A stretch of DNA of 64,000 nucleotides from contig LR590468.1 of the NCBI GenBank assembly GCA_901472505.1, positions 1,240,001-1,304,000 of the forward strand, in the 5' to 3' direction. Source of the DNA: Proteus vulgaris (GTDB lineage: Bacteria > Pseudomonadota > Gammaproteobacteria > Enterobacterales > Enterobacteriaceae). Below are positions 50,267 to 60,442 of this stretch, in pieces. How positions within the stretch are numbered: position 1 is the first letter of the stretch; every line of letters begins with the position of its first letter. The notes below the pieces were generated by a model that saw only the letters and a program-made list of their open reading frames with translations, did no database searches and was not told where the DNA came from. The translations under genes and the position numbers were made by a program.

Positions 50267-50412
50267 CTAATTACTCATCTTCTGTTTAGTAAAATAATCC
50301 TAACCGTAGATCCATCATGTGTAAGTGATTCTCTATGCTATAATGTGCGCTTATTTTATCTCCTCCATAAATGAGAGATAACCAACGCCTAAATAGATGA
50401 AAGAATTACAGC

Positions 50413-51447
50413 ATGTCAGAAATTACAGAACTCAATAAACTAACAGAAAATCATTATGTTAATAACCATTCAAAAAATTATAATTTGAATCGTTTTTCTG
50501 TTGCGCCGATGTTGGATTGGACTGATCGCCATTGTCGTTATTTCTTTCGTCAACTCAGCAAAAATACGTTGCTTTATACTGAAATGGTCACAACAGGTGC
50601 CATCATTCATGGCAAAGGCGATTACCTAAAGTACAGTGATGAAGAACACCCAGTTTCATTACAATTGGGCGGAAGCGATCCGCACGCTTTAGCACAATGC
50701 GCAAAATTAGCGCAAGAGCGTGGTTATGATGAAATCAACTTAAATGTGGGTTGTCCTTCAGATCGCGTACAAAATGGACGCTTTGGCGCTTGTTTAATGG
50801 GAGATGCACAACTCGTCGCAGATTGTGTAAAAGCCATGCGTGATATAGTTGATATTCCGGTTACTGTAAAAACGCGGATTGGGATCGACGAACAAGATAG
50901 CTATGAATTTTTATGTGATTTTATTGATACTGTTAGCCGTGATAACAATTGCGATACCTTTATTATCCATGCACGTAAGGCATGGTTATCAGGTTTAAGC
51001 CCTAAAGAAAACCGTGAAGTTCCCCCTTTAGATTATCCTCGTGTTTATCAATTAAAACGTGATTTCTCGCATCTTACTATGGCTATTAATGGCGGTATTA
51101 AATCGCTAGAAGAGGCAAAAGAACACTTAAAATATATGGATGGTGTGATGGTTGGACGTGAAGCCTATCAAAACCCGTCTATTTTAGCGTATGTTGATCA
51201 TGAACTCTTTGATAGTCGGTTACCGATTGCTGATACAGTCACCGCCGTAAAAGCAATGTATCCTTATATTGAAAAAGAGCTCTCTCAAGGGACTTATTTA
51301 GGCCATGTCACTCGTCATATGCTAGGAATTTTCCAGGGTATTCCAGGCGCAAGGCAATGGCGACGTCATTTAAGTGAAAATGCCCATAAGCAAGGCGCTG
51401 ATTTATCTGTATTAGAAAATGCACTCAAATTTGTGACTGAAAAATAA
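50413..51447 (+). CDS. dusA: tRNA-dihydrouridine(20/20a) synthase DusA
   Basis: This is a 344-residue FMN-dependent enzyme that reduces uridine 20/20a in tRNA. Visible motifs are the N-terminal [13 protein letters not shown], the catalytic Cys in [19 protein letters not shown], and VKTRIGID, the Dus signature. The first 27 residues are an extra polar N-terminus before the conserved core. A strong terminator follows. Confidence 0.97.
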   Translation: MSEITELNKLTENHYVNNHSKNYNLNRFSVAPMLDWTDRHCRYFFRQLSKNTLLYTEMVTTGAIIHGKGDYLKYSDEEHPVSLQLGGSDPHALAQCAKLAQERGYDEINLNVGCPSDRVQNGRFGACLMGDAQLVADCVKAMRDIVDIPVTVKTRIGIDEQDSYEFLCDFIDTVSRDNNCDTFIIHARKAWLSGLSPKENREVPPLDYPRVYQLKRDFSHLTMAINGGIKSLEEAKEHLKYMDGVMVGREAYQNPSILAYVDHELFDSRLPIADTVTAVKAMYPYIEKELSQGTYLGHVTRHMLGIFQGIPGARQWRRHLSENAHKQGADLSVLENALKFVTEK

Positions 51448-51456
51448 TTTCAAAAC

Positions 51457-51487
51457 AAAAAACCAGCCATAATAGGCTGGTTTTTTT
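51457..51487 (+). terminator. Terminator of dusA
   Basis: AACCAGCC-6 nt-GGCTGGTT flanked by A's and seven T's. It could also serve the convergent small gene to the right. Confidence 0.93.
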
Positions 51488-51491
51488 ATTA

Positions 51492-51806
51492 TTAAAGCAA
51501 TGAGAAGAAACGATTATAATTTGCTACTAAATAAGCAATTTGAAATTCAAATGCTTCTTTAACTTCGCGTTTTCCGTCTTCTGTTCCTTCTTTCTTTTTT
51601 ATATCAAAAAATGCATTTTGCATTAATTGAACTGAGACATCCATTGATTTTTGAAATGCAGATAAATTATTATTTTCACCAAATCGTTCAAATAACATCT
51701 CTATTTTTTCATCTGCAACATCGCGAATAAATTGTAATTCAACATTACTAACTTTATTATCTTCATAAATAAAATCAATAAAATCTTTCAATTCATCTTT
51801 TTGCAT
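51492..51806 (-). CDS. Small unrecognised helical protein
   Basis: The 104-residue product is acidic and helical throughout, with no signal peptide or membrane helix. ATG 51806 has AGGGA six bases upstream. The ATG at 51812 is too close to that site. It is convergent with dusA and stands alone. Its size and composition would fit an immunity-type or stress protein, but no family is recognised. Confidence 0.7.
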   Translation of the reverse strand: MQKDELKDFIDFIYEDNKVSNVELQFIRDVADEKIEMLFERFGENNNLSAFQKSMDVSVQLMQNAFFDIKKKEGTEDGKREVKEAFEFQIAYLVANYNRFFSLL

Positions 51807-51951
51807 AAACATTCCCTATTTAATTAATAGAACCGTGGAAACGTAAATTAAAATAGATGAGAATAAAAATAAATCTAAAATAATTTAAAAGGTTTTTTTT
51901 TGACAATGAAGATAGATATCAATTATCTTTACGAATAATAAATAAATATTT

Positions 51952-51983
51952 AAAACCTGTTTAATTTATTTCAAACAGGTTTT
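51952..51983 (-). terminator. Terminator of qorA
   Basis: AAAACCTGTTT / AAACAGGTTTT inverted repeat starting 18 bp past the qorA stop, with an AT-rich tail on the minus strand. Confidence 0.82.
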
Positions 51984-52001
51984 GGTGTTGATTAACATTA
52001 A

Positions 52002-52985
52002 TTAAGGAATAAGCAGGCTTGAGCCTTGAGACTGTCGACTTTCAAGATAACGATGTGCCTCTTTTGCATCAGCTAAAGCAAATTTTTGATTATCTGGCAC
52101 ACTAACATCAATTTTACCGCTTCCGATTAACGCAAATAGTGCTTCACTTGCAGCATCTAGCTCTTCGCGTGTTGTGATATAACCCGAAATGGATGGGCGC
52201 GTAACATATAAAGAACCTTTTTTGTTTAGAATGCCTAAATCAACACCTGTCACTGCACCCGACGCATTACCAAAACTCACCATTAAACCGCGGTGTTGTA
52301 AACAATCTAATGAGTCTAACCAAGTCGCTTTACCGACAGAATCATAAACAACCGGCACTTTTTGGTTATTAGTCAGCGCTAATACACGTTCCACAATCGA
52401 CTCAGTTTGATAATTAATCACTTCCCATGCACCTGCGGCTTTTGCTTTAGCAACCTTTTCATCACTACCTGCTGTACCAATCATGTTTGCACCAATTGCT
52501 TTCGCCCATTGGCTTGCAATTAAACCAACGCCACCAGCAGCTGCGTGGAATAAGAAGGTTTCACCTGCTTGTAATTTATAGGTTTCATTGAAGAGATAAT
52601 AAACCGTTAATCCTTTTAAGAAAGAGGCTGCGGCTTGTTCAAAAGAGATATTATCTGGCAGACGTGCCACTTTATTTTCTGGTACATTATGCGTATCGCT
52701 ATAAGCCCCTAGCGGAGATTGCGCATACACAACTCTGTCCCCTTCTTTTAGTGAAGTCACTTTAGCGCCTGTTTTGATAATAATGCCCGCAGCTTCAGTG
52801 CCTAATCCACTAGGGAATTGGCTTACAGGGTATAGCCCACTACGTACATAAGTATCAATATAGTTAATACCAATTGCCTTGTTGGCAACCTGAACTTCGT
52901 GATCACCAAGAGGAGCCAGTGTAAATGTTGCTAGTTCGAGAACATCAGCACTGCCATGAGCTGCAAATTGAATGCGTTTAGCCAT
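52002..52985 (-). CDS. qorA: NADPH:quinone oxidoreductase QorA
   Basis: This 327-residue medium-chain reductase is the same length as E. coli QorA. It has the NADPH-binding AAAGGVGLIASQWAKAIGA around residue 145 and no zinc ligands. ATG 52985 has AGGAG six bases upstream; the frame extends 90 bp further without a ribosome site. It reduces quinones by one electron. It is divergent from dnaB, as in other enterobacteria. Confidence 0.97.
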   Translation of the reverse strand: MAKRIQFAAHGSADVLELATFTLAPLGDHEVQVANKAIGINYIDTYVRSGLYPVSQFPSGLGTEAAGIIIKTGAKVTSLKEGDRVVYAQSPLGAYSDTHNVPENKVARLPDNISFEQAAASFLKGLTVYYLFNETYKLQAGETFLFHAAAGGVGLIASQWAKAIGANMIGTAGSDEKVAKAKAAGAWEVINYQTESIVERVLALTNNQKVPVVYDSVGKATWLDSLDCLQHRGLMVSFGNASGAVTGVDLGILNKKGSLYVTRPSISGYITTREELDAASEALFALIGSGKIDVSVPDNQKFALADAKEAHRYLESRQSQGSSLLIP

Positions 52986-53136
52986 TGCTATCTCCTTTAT
53001 AGGATGAGGGGTTAAATAAGCGAGCTCTAAAGACTTTATAGATAATGACAAAGGATAGCTATTTCTACAAGGCACAGATAATTGGGTTAGCGTATACTAG
53101 AGCGTACTGATACTTTTTCGATTTTATGCAGGATTT

Positions 53137-54546
53137 ATGGCCAGAAATAAGACCACTGACAAGCTGATGTCTGATATCAAAGACCGACAAATGGAGGGAT
53201 TAAAGCTACCTCCCCATTCGCTGGAAGCAGAGCAGTCCGTGTTAGGCGGTCTGATGATAGATAACGAACGTTGGGATAATGTTTCTGAACGTGTTACCGC
53301 AGAAGACTTTTATAGTCGACCTCATCGTACTATTTTCTCGCAAATGCAACGCTTACTGGAATTAGGTAAACCTATTGACCTGATTACATTATCCGAAGCA
53401 TTAGAACAAAATGCCGAACTAGACAGCGTGGGGGGATTTGCTTACTTAGCTGAGCTTTCAAAAAATACGCCAAGTGCGGCGAACATTAACGCTTATGCGG
53501 ATATCGTCCGAGAACGTGCGGTTGTTCGCGATATGATAAAAGTTGCCAACGAAATTGCAGATGCCGGTTTTGATCCTCAAGGACGCACCAGTGAAGATCT
53601 ACTCGACTTTGCTGAATCAAGAGTATTCCAAATCGCTGAAACTCGAGCTAATAAAGACGAAGGCCCTAAAGCAATAGAAGCAATTTTAGAAGAAACTGTT
53701 GAAAAAATAGAACAGCTCTATCAAAAACCTCACGATGGTGTCACTGGGGTTTCAAGTGGTTATCAAGATCTTGATAAGAAAACCGCAGGATTACAGAAAT
53801 CAGATTTAATTATTGTCGCGGCACGTCCTTCTATGGGTAAAACCACATTTGCCATGAACTTATGTGAAAATGCGGCAATGACAGAAGAAAAACCCGTACT
53901 TATCTTCAGCTTAGAGATGCCCGGCAACCAAATCATGATGCGTATGTTGGCATCATTATCTCGTGTCGATCAGACCAGAATTCGTACAGGCCAGCTTGAT
54001 GATGAGGATTGGGCGCGTATTTCAAGCACCATGGGTATTTTACTTGAAAAACGCAATATGTATATCGATGACTCATCAGGTTTAACACCAACAGAAGTAC
54101 GCTCTCGTGCTCGTCGAATTTATCGTGAACATGGCGGTTTAAGCCTTATCATGATTGACTACTTGCAGCTAATGAGAGTACCTTCATTATCTGAAAACAG
54201 AACACTAGAAATTGCTGAAATTTCTCGTTCTTTAAAAGCATTAGCTAAAGAATTACAAGTTCCTGTGGTTGCTCTATCACAGTTAAACCGTAGTTTGGAA
54301 CAGCGTGCTGATAAACGCCCTGTTAACTCCGACTTACGTGAATCAGGCTCTATTGAGCAGGATGCTGACCTTATCATGTTTATTTACCGCGACGAGGTTT
54401 ACCACGAAAGTAGCGATTTAAAAGGTGTTGCAGAAATTATCATCGGTAAACAACGTAACGGCCCAATTGGTACAGTAAGGCTTACCTTTAACGGTCAATG
54501 GTCACGCTTTGATAACTATGCTGGTCCTGCTTACGACGATGAATAA
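53137..54546 (+). CDS. dnaB: Replicative DNA helicase DnaB
   Basis: This 469-residue hexameric helicase unwinds DNA 5' to 3' at the fork and loads primase. It has an N-terminal collar domain (about 25-130, PPHSLEAEQSVLGGLM), a linker, and a RecA-like domain with Walker A ARPSMGKTT and Walker B LIMIDYLQLM. Length matches E. coli (471). It is followed 40 bp later by alr, the usual dnaB-alr pair. Confidence 0.98.
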   Translation: MARNKTTDKLMSDIKDRQMEGLKLPPHSLEAEQSVLGGLMIDNERWDNVSERVTAEDFYSRPHRTIFSQMQRLLELGKPIDLITLSEALEQNAELDSVGGFAYLAELSKNTPSAANINAYADIVRERAVVRDMIKVANEIADAGFDPQGRTSEDLLDFAESRVFQIAETRANKDEGPKAIEAILEETVEKIEQLYQKPHDGVTGVSSGYQDLDKKTAGLQKSDLIIVAARPSMGKTTFAMNLCENAAMTEEKPVLIFSLEMPGNQIMMRMLASLSRVDQTRIRTGQLDDEDWARISSTMGILLEKRNMYIDDSSGLTPTEVRSRARRIYREHGGLSLIMIDYLQLMRVPSLSENRTLEIAEISRSLKALAKELQVPVVALSQLNRSLEQRADKRPVNSDLRESGSIEQDADLIMFIYRDEVYHESSDLKGVAEIIIGKQRNGPIGTVRLTFNGQWSRFDNYAGPAYDDE

Positions 54547-54586
54547 TCACTAACCTTGACTTAATTAAAGGAAGTATTGAAATAAT

Positions 54587-55678
54587 ATGAAAGCGGCAAC
54601 CGCAGTGATAGATCGCCGCGCTCTGCGTCACAATTTTCAGCATGTGAGAGACTATGCCCCACATAGCCACCTGATAGCTGTCGTGAAAGCAAACGCTTAT
54701 GGTCATGGGTTATTAGAAACAGCATATACCTTAATGGATAATGCTGATTGTTTTGGTGTTGCACGTATTGGTGAAGCATTAACCTTACGAAGTGGGGGTA
54801 TTGTCAAACCCATTCTCCTGCTAGAAGGCTTTTTTGATGTCGTTGATCTACCTATTTTAGTCGTCAACCATATTGAAACCGTTGTTCATAGCCAAGAACA
54901 ATTAGAAGCATTAGAACAGGCTGACTTAGATGAACCCGTTAAAGTATGGATGAAAATCGATACGGGTATGCACCGTTTAGGAGTACGTCCTGAAGACGCG
55001 CAAGCCTTCTATTTACGGCTTTCCGCCTGCAAAAATGTACAACAACCTATCAATATTGTGAGCCATTTTAGTCGTGCTGATGAACCCGATGTTCCTGAGG
55101 CGACACAAAAACAAATCTCACTATTTCAAGATTTTATTCAAGATAAAGCCGGTGATAAGTCTATCGCAGCTTCTGCTGGTATTTTATTTTGGCCTCAAGT
55201 CCATTATCAGTGGGTTCGCCCCGGCATTATCACTTATGGTATCTCTCCTACTGGTGATGAAAGAACGGGAAAAGACTTTGGCTTAATTCCTGCAATGACG
55301 CTAAAAACAAGCCTGATCGCTGTTCGTAAGCATAAAGCCGGTGAGCCTGTTGGTTATGGTGGCACATGGGTAAGTGAAAAAGACACTTATCTTGGCGTTA
55401 TCGCCATTGGTTATGGTGATGGTTATCCTCGCAGTGCACCTTCAGGTACTCCTGTGTGGATCAATGGTCGAAAAGTGCCTATTGTGGGTCGTGTTTCGAT
55501 GGATATGATCAGCGTCGATTTAGGGACTGAACTGATTGATAGTGTTGGTGATGAAGCTATTTTATGGGGAGATGTGTTGCCCGTAGAAGAAATTGCCAAA
55601 TATAGTGGTATTAGCGCCTATGAGTTGATTACTAAATTAACCTCGCGCGTCATCATGGAATACCTAGACGAACAATAA
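54587..55678 (+). CDS. alr: Alanine racemase
   Basis: This 363-residue PLP enzyme makes D-alanine for peptidoglycan. PLP-binding Lys34 is in [10 protein letters not shown]. The second catalytic base, Tyr, is in the [10 protein letters not shown] region (about residue 265). E. coli Alr is 359 residues. It lies between dnaB and tyrB in the same direction. Confidence 0.97.
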   Translation: MKAATAVIDRRALRHNFQHVRDYAPHSHLIAVVKANAYGHGLLETAYTLMDNADCFGVARIGEALTLRSGGIVKPILLLEGFFDVVDLPILVVNHIETVVHSQEQLEALEQADLDEPVKVWMKIDTGMHRLGVRPEDAQAFYLRLSACKNVQQPINIVSHFSRADEPDVPEATQKQISLFQDFIQDKAGDKSIAASAGILFWPQVHYQWVRPGIITYGISPTGDERTGKDFGLIPAMTLKTSLIAVRKHKAGEPVGYGGTWVSEKDTYLGVIAIGYGDGYPRSAPSGTPVWINGRKVPIVGRVSMDMISVDLGTELIDSVGDEAILWGDVLPVEEIAKYSGISAYELITKLTSRVIMEYLDEQ

Positions 55679-55731
55679 TACACACGATATTGTATCCCTA
55701 TGACACACTAAAAGTGATTGGAGAAGAAGCC

Positions 55732-56928
55732 GTGTTTCAACAGGTTGAAGCGTTTCCGGGAGATCCGATTCTCTCATTGATGGATGTTTATAACAAAGAC
55801 CCACGTCAGGATAAAATTAATTTAAGCATTGGTCTTTATTATGACGAAGAAGGCAAGACCCCTATTTTAGGAACAGTTTCAGTTGCACGTCAGCAACTCA
55901 ATGCCATGACACCCACCGCAACACTTTATTTACCAATGGAAGGGCTGGCGCCTTATCGTAGCGAAATTCAAGATCTCCTTTTCGGTGCAGATAATCCTCT
56001 AATTGCAGAAAAGAAAATTGCCACAATCCAAACACTAGGTGGATCAGGTGCATTAAAAGTGGGTGCTGATTTTCTGCATCGCTATTTCCCAAGATCAGAA
56101 GTGTGGATAAGTGATCCAACTTGGGATAATCATGGTTCTATTTTTGCTGGCTCAGGTTTCAAAGTGAATCACTACCCTTACTTTGATCCTGAAACCAAAG
56201 GCGTAAAATTTGAAGCTCTGTTAGATTGCTTTAAAAAACTACCCGAAAAAAGCATTGTATTAATGCACCCATGTTGCCACAACCCAACAGGTTCTGATCT
56301 GACTAAAGATCAATGGGATCAAGTCACTGAAGTATTAAAATCTCGCCAAGCCATTCCATTCTTAGATATTGCTTATCAGGGATTTGCCGAAAACTTAGAG
56401 GATGATGCTTACGCTATTCGGACTATGGCAAAAGCAGGATTACCGATACTTATCAGTAACTCTTTTTCAAAAATATTTGGGATCTACGGTGAACGCGCAG
56501 GCGGATTATCCATTGTTTGTGATAATGCCACTGAATGCGAACATGTATTAGGTCAGCTAAAAGCGGGTGTACGCCGTATCTATTCAAGCCCTGCAAACTA
56601 TGGTGCGCAAATTGTCAACAAAGTGCTGTCAGACCAAGTATTAACCGCACAATGGCAAAAAGAAGTAGCACATATGCGTGATCGCATTAAAGAGATGAGA
56701 GTCACTTTAGTGAATGCTTTAAAAGTAGCATTACCTGAAAAGAACTTTGATCACTTATTAACGCAACGTGGCATGTTTAGTTATACCGGTTTTACACAAG
56801 CACAAGTTGATAGATTGCGAGAAGAATTTGGTATTTACCTTGTTGGTACAGGCCGTGTTTGTATGGCTGGCGTCAATACAGGAAATGTTCAGCGCATAGC
56901 CCAAGCTTTCGCTGCTGTAAGTATTTAA
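55732..56928 (+). CDS. tyrB: Aromatic amino acid aminotransferase TyrB
   Basis: This 398-residue class I aminotransferase performs the last step of tyrosine and phenylalanine (and partly leucine) synthesis. I use the GTG start at 55732: GGAG lies eight bases upstream, and the product then begins [12 protein letters not shown], as E. coli TyrB does (397 residues). The PLP lysine lies in [14 protein letters not shown]. The terminator follows at 56954. Confidence 0.95.
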   Translation: MFQQVEAFPGDPILSLMDVYNKDPRQDKINLSIGLYYDEEGKTPILGTVSVARQQLNAMTPTATLYLPMEGLAPYRSEIQDLLFGADNPLIAEKKIATIQTLGGSGALKVGADFLHRYFPRSEVWISDPTWDNHGSIFAGSGFKVNHYPYFDPETKGVKFEALLDCFKKLPEKSIVLMHPCCHNPTGSDLTKDQWDQVTEVLKSRQAIPFLDIAYQGFAENLEDDAYAIRTMAKAGLPILISNSFSKIFGIYGERAGGLSIVCDNATECEHVLGQLKAGVRRIYSSPANYGAQIVNKVLSDQVLTAQWQKEVAHMRDRIKEMRVTLVNALKVALPEKNFDHLLTQRGMFSYTGFTQAQVDRLREEFGIYLVGTGRVCMAGVNTGNVQRIAQAFAAVSI

Positions 56929-56953
56929 GCCAATCAACGTGATTTCATGATAA

Positions 56954-56990
56954 AAATACCTGCCTATTCTCATAAGCAGGTATTTCTTTT
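56954..56990 (+). terminator. Terminator of tyrB
   Basis: AAATACCTGC / GCAGGTATTT inverted repeat followed by CTTTT. Confidence 0.85.
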
Positions 56991-57031
56991 TACTGCATCA
57001 CAACATCACTGTCGCTTTAGGTTTTCGCCTT

Positions 57032-58381
57032 TTATATATTGACAGCTTGCTTCTTTTCCCCAACATTACGACGCGCTTTTTCTTCCATAATCTCAATAAT
57101 TTGAATATCCGTATGTTGCATTGCACGACTAGCTAATGCACAGAGATTCGCTATTGAGCTATCGACATCGTCACTGACAATACCATCAGTACCCGCAACA
57201 CTTTGATTTTGCATCGCCATTAATACGGCTTTATAAGCACTCGCTGCACTACTTGATACTTTCATTGCACAGCTATTCGATGCGCCATCACAGATAATGC
57301 CACTGATATCACCAATCATACTGTTGATAGACATACTCACTGTGGTGAAATCTTTTGTGAGCAACCATGCCATTCCTGCAGCGGCTCCCATTGAAGCTGT
57401 CGTTGCAGCACAAAGAGCAGAAAGGGGGGGAAAATGGCTATGAACATAAATCGCCATTAAGTGTGATAAAACTAACGCACGCAATAAAGTTTCATCATCA
57501 GCATGGATAAATTCAGCAACCACCATAACGGGTAATGTTGCAGCAATCCCTTGATTGCCTGAGCCTGAATTACTCATTGCAGGTAATACCGCCCCACCCA
57601 TGCGAGCATCAGAAGCGGCTGATGCTCTGATCATGATTTCATTAAGTAAATCTTTACCTAACAACCCTTTCTCTTGTTGCAGAATTAATGTACGACCGAT
57701 TGCTAATCCATAGGTGTTTTTTAGCCCTTCTTCTGATAATGCACCGTTTAAATAGGCTGCATTGAGCATAAACTCAATCTCACTCACTGGCACATTAAGT
57801 GCGAAGTTATAGATATCTTCGGCACACACATCAGTAAAAGGTTTTTCATCAGTACATTCACAGTTATTGGCAAATGCGTTTTTATCTTCCTCAAAAACAA
57901 CGTCACCATTACATTCACAACGAACAACGTGTGTATGCTCTCTGGCGATACTGACAATGGCATAACCAGACTGGCCATACACTTTAGCTTCTGAATACAG
58001 GACATCTTCACAGGGGGCTTTTACTCCCACGGTGACACAACCGCCAGAAACCAGAGTTTTAGCTTGAGCGATTGCCTCAGCAGAGGCCTTTAGCAAGACC
58101 TCTAATCCAGCTTCTGGATCGCCACCCGTTGCACCCAATGCAGCTGCAATAGGAAGTCCAGCCATTCCCGTTCCTGGTACGGTTACGCCCATTCCGTTTT
58201 TCATTAAGTTTGGTGAAACCCAAGCTTCAACACGAACAACTGGCTCGCCTAAAAGTGCGGTAGCTTTAGCCGTAGCCAGTGCTAATGAAATTGGCTCTGT
58301 ACAACCTACTGCAGGTTTAACACCTTCACGTAGCTGGCGAACAAACTGTGACCATAAATGAGAATTCTTGTTCTGGCTCAT
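57032..58381 (-). CDS. cyuA: L-cysteine desulfidase CyuA (YhaM)
   Basis: This 449-residue iron-sulfur enzyme of the YhaM/CdsB family breaks L-cysteine into pyruvate, ammonia and sulfide. Conserved Cys residues include GCTEP near residue 27, the CECTD pair near 190, and [12 protein letters not shown] near 340, which hold the 4Fe-4S cluster. It lies 64 bp downstream of the transporter cyuP. In E. coli the pair is induced anaerobically by cysteine through CyuR, which is not in this window. Confidence 0.93.
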   Translation of the reverse strand: MSQNKNSHLWSQFVRQLREGVKPAVGCTEPISLALATAKATALLGEPVVRVEAWVSPNLMKNGMGVTVPGTGMAGLPIAAALGATGGDPEAGLEVLLKASAEAIAQAKTLVSGGCVTVGVKAPCEDVLYSEAKVYGQSGYAIVSIAREHTHVVRCECNGDVVFEEDKNAFANNCECTDEKPFTDVCAEDIYNFALNVPVSEIEFMLNAAYLNGALSEEGLKNTYGLAIGRTLILQQEKGLLGKDLLNEIMIRASAASDARMGGAVLPAMSNSGSGNQGIAATLPVMVVAEFIHADDETLLRALVLSHLMAIYVHSHFPPLSALCAATTASMGAAAGMAWLLTKDFTTVSMSINSMIGDISGIICDGASNSCAMKVSSSAASAYKAVLMAMQNQSVAGTDGIVSDDVDSSIANLCALASRAMQHTDIQIIEIMEEKARRNVGEKKQAVNI

Positions 58382-58445
58382 AATCTAACACCTTGGATTA
58401 ATTTAGTTTTTAACAACAACGCCTAACTAGAACCGAAGTTGGCGA

Positions 58446-59778
58446 CTATGAGAATGCCAAGAACGGAGAGACACAGAGCAGTAAACCGGTAAAGATAATC
58501 AAATAAAGTGATGCACCTTTGTATTTATGTAACATTGGTACTTTGTACACTAAGTAAGCTGGAATAAGACACCCCACCATACCGAAGATTGGGCTACAAA
58601 TTGAAGTGAAGCTCAACACAGGTGCATTAAGGATGATGGCACCCCATGCGAGTAGCACCGCAAAAACCATGATGCCGTTTTGTACCCATTTTTGGTTGAT
58701 TTTTTCAGTCGGGATATAACGTTGAAGAATATTCATCACAATCCCTTGTGTTGCTTCACGGAAACCTAGGTAAACACCAAAGAATGCAGTCATTACGGCA
58801 AAGATATTAAGCATAACGCTAACAACGGTTACCCAACCGCCAGGGAAGAATTTCGCCGCAATAGCTAATGCTGAAATATTTTGTTCGTAGGCTTTAACGG
58901 CTTCATCGTGGCCCATTGCTAGCGTGAATGAGATTGCATAGAAGAAAACTGTACAGAACAACACACCAAACGCGATGTTCATTGCACGTAATGCTTTATG
59001 GCGAGCGACTTCACGGTTTTTATTACGGCCACGGTAAGAGATAACCATCGGACTTAATGTTTGAATAAACAGAATTGAAGTCAGTGTAAAAGGTAAGGTG
59101 ATAATGGCTTCTTTAATTAAACGCCCTACAGGTGGTAACGCGCCCACATTATGTAAATGCCACATACCTATCATTGATAAACCTAATGCAGCAACAACCA
59201 ATAGTTTTGTCAGCACCATAAAGCTTGATACTTTAAACAATAATTGCTCACCACGAGAAGAGATAGCCACTAAAGCACAAATCAGGATCAAGCCATAGAA
59301 TGGGTTTTCTGATAACAATCCTTCCGTCACACCAAAAGTTTGTAAATAAGAAGCACTGTCGTTAGTAATTGCCGTTGAATAAACAAACATCCAAATCACT
59401 AACATCACAAAGTAAAGCGCACCTAATAAAATACCCCAGTTCTTACCGAGATAGCCCGTAATAACACTTGGATAGTCTTTACATTCAGGAGATTCGGCCA
59501 ACGTATTAATAAATAGACGTTGGAAAAGATACATCGCTGGATAACCAATAATTGAGGAGAGTAGGAACACCCATAATCCCATAAGACCTACCTGCACAGG
59601 TAAAAATACGATACCTGCACCGATAGCCATACCAATACTCATGATAACCCAGCCCACATCATTGCTGGTCGAATTTAATAGCTGCGCGCCATTCTTGTTC
59701 AGTCATACCTGCGCGACGAGCGCCAGCACTAGTTGCGGGATAGCTTGTGGTCTCTGTTTTTGAGGAAGCCGTTTCCAT
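58446..59778 (-). pseudogene. cyuP: Cysteine/serine transporter CyuP (YhaO/DlsT), split by a frameshift
   Basis: The long frame (59657-58446) encodes eleven membrane helices of the HAAAP family but lacks its start. The missing N-terminus is present in another frame: ATG 59778 gives METASSKTE and later EWRAAIKFD, then meets TGA. One surplus base at 59667-59668 explains the break. Removing it joins KFDSNDVGWVIMSIG, the family's typical opening of helix 1. The rebuilt protein is about 443 residues, as in E. coli. As written it may be inactive unless translation restarts at GTG 59657. Confidence 0.9.
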
Positions 59779-60373
59779 ATTAGTACTCACTTTTTATATT
59801 GTAATTGTTAATAGCAAAACGAATTTTGGGGGTAAAAAGATCTATCTAACGTCGCGATATCAAAATAACCTTACTTTTTGCAGGTGTTATTTATTATGGG
59901 TAAATGATAGGGAATATTACGGAGAAAAAAGTTGTTATAAATCGTGATAGCCTGAAATGATTTAGAAAAAAATTCCCCCTTAAGGAGAAAAGTAGGATTA
60001 TCTGTTCAAAGAGCATAGTAAATAATAACCTCCTCTCAAATGCATCCTCAAAAAACAAATAACCAATTGATTTATAAAATAAAATATATATTGTTATACA
60101 ATAATAGTTAAGTATAACAATTGAAACAAATCACCAAATAAACTGTGCTGTCTATCACGATATACTATGATAATCCTTTCTATTTAGCTTTGTTATATCG
60201 TATTTGGTTAAATATGTGTTACAAAACAGCATGAATAACTATTTAATCTACTTTTTTATAAAAAAGTAGATTAATAAAATAAAAATACATAAAGAAGTGA
60301 ACAGTGAAAAGAGAAGATGTTTTTCAATAGAATTAAATTCTATCATTTATAAGAGATTTACTTTTCTTGAAAA
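59779..60373. other. Intergenic region with a long perfect palindrome
   Basis: No gene is supported between cyuP and the uvrA terminator; the short open frames lack ribosome sites. It must hold the cyuP promoter. A 32-bp perfect palindrome lies at 60243-60274. Confidence 0.55.
60243..60274. repeat. 32-bp perfect palindrome
   Basis: TTAATCTACTTTTTTA and its exact reverse complement abut without a loop. All sixteen pairs match by direct inspection. It could fold into a long hairpin or cruciform. Confidence 0.9.
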
Positions 60374-60414
60374 AAGCACCACAAACAACAAAGGCATTAT
60401 TATTTGTGGCGCTT
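60374..60414 (-). terminator. Terminator of uvrA
   Basis: AAGCaCCACAAA / TTTGTGGcGCTT inverted repeat 29 bp past the uvrA stop, followed on the minus strand by TTTT. Confidence 0.75.
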
Positions 60415-60442
60415 AGATTATAAGGGAATAAGTACTGTGATA

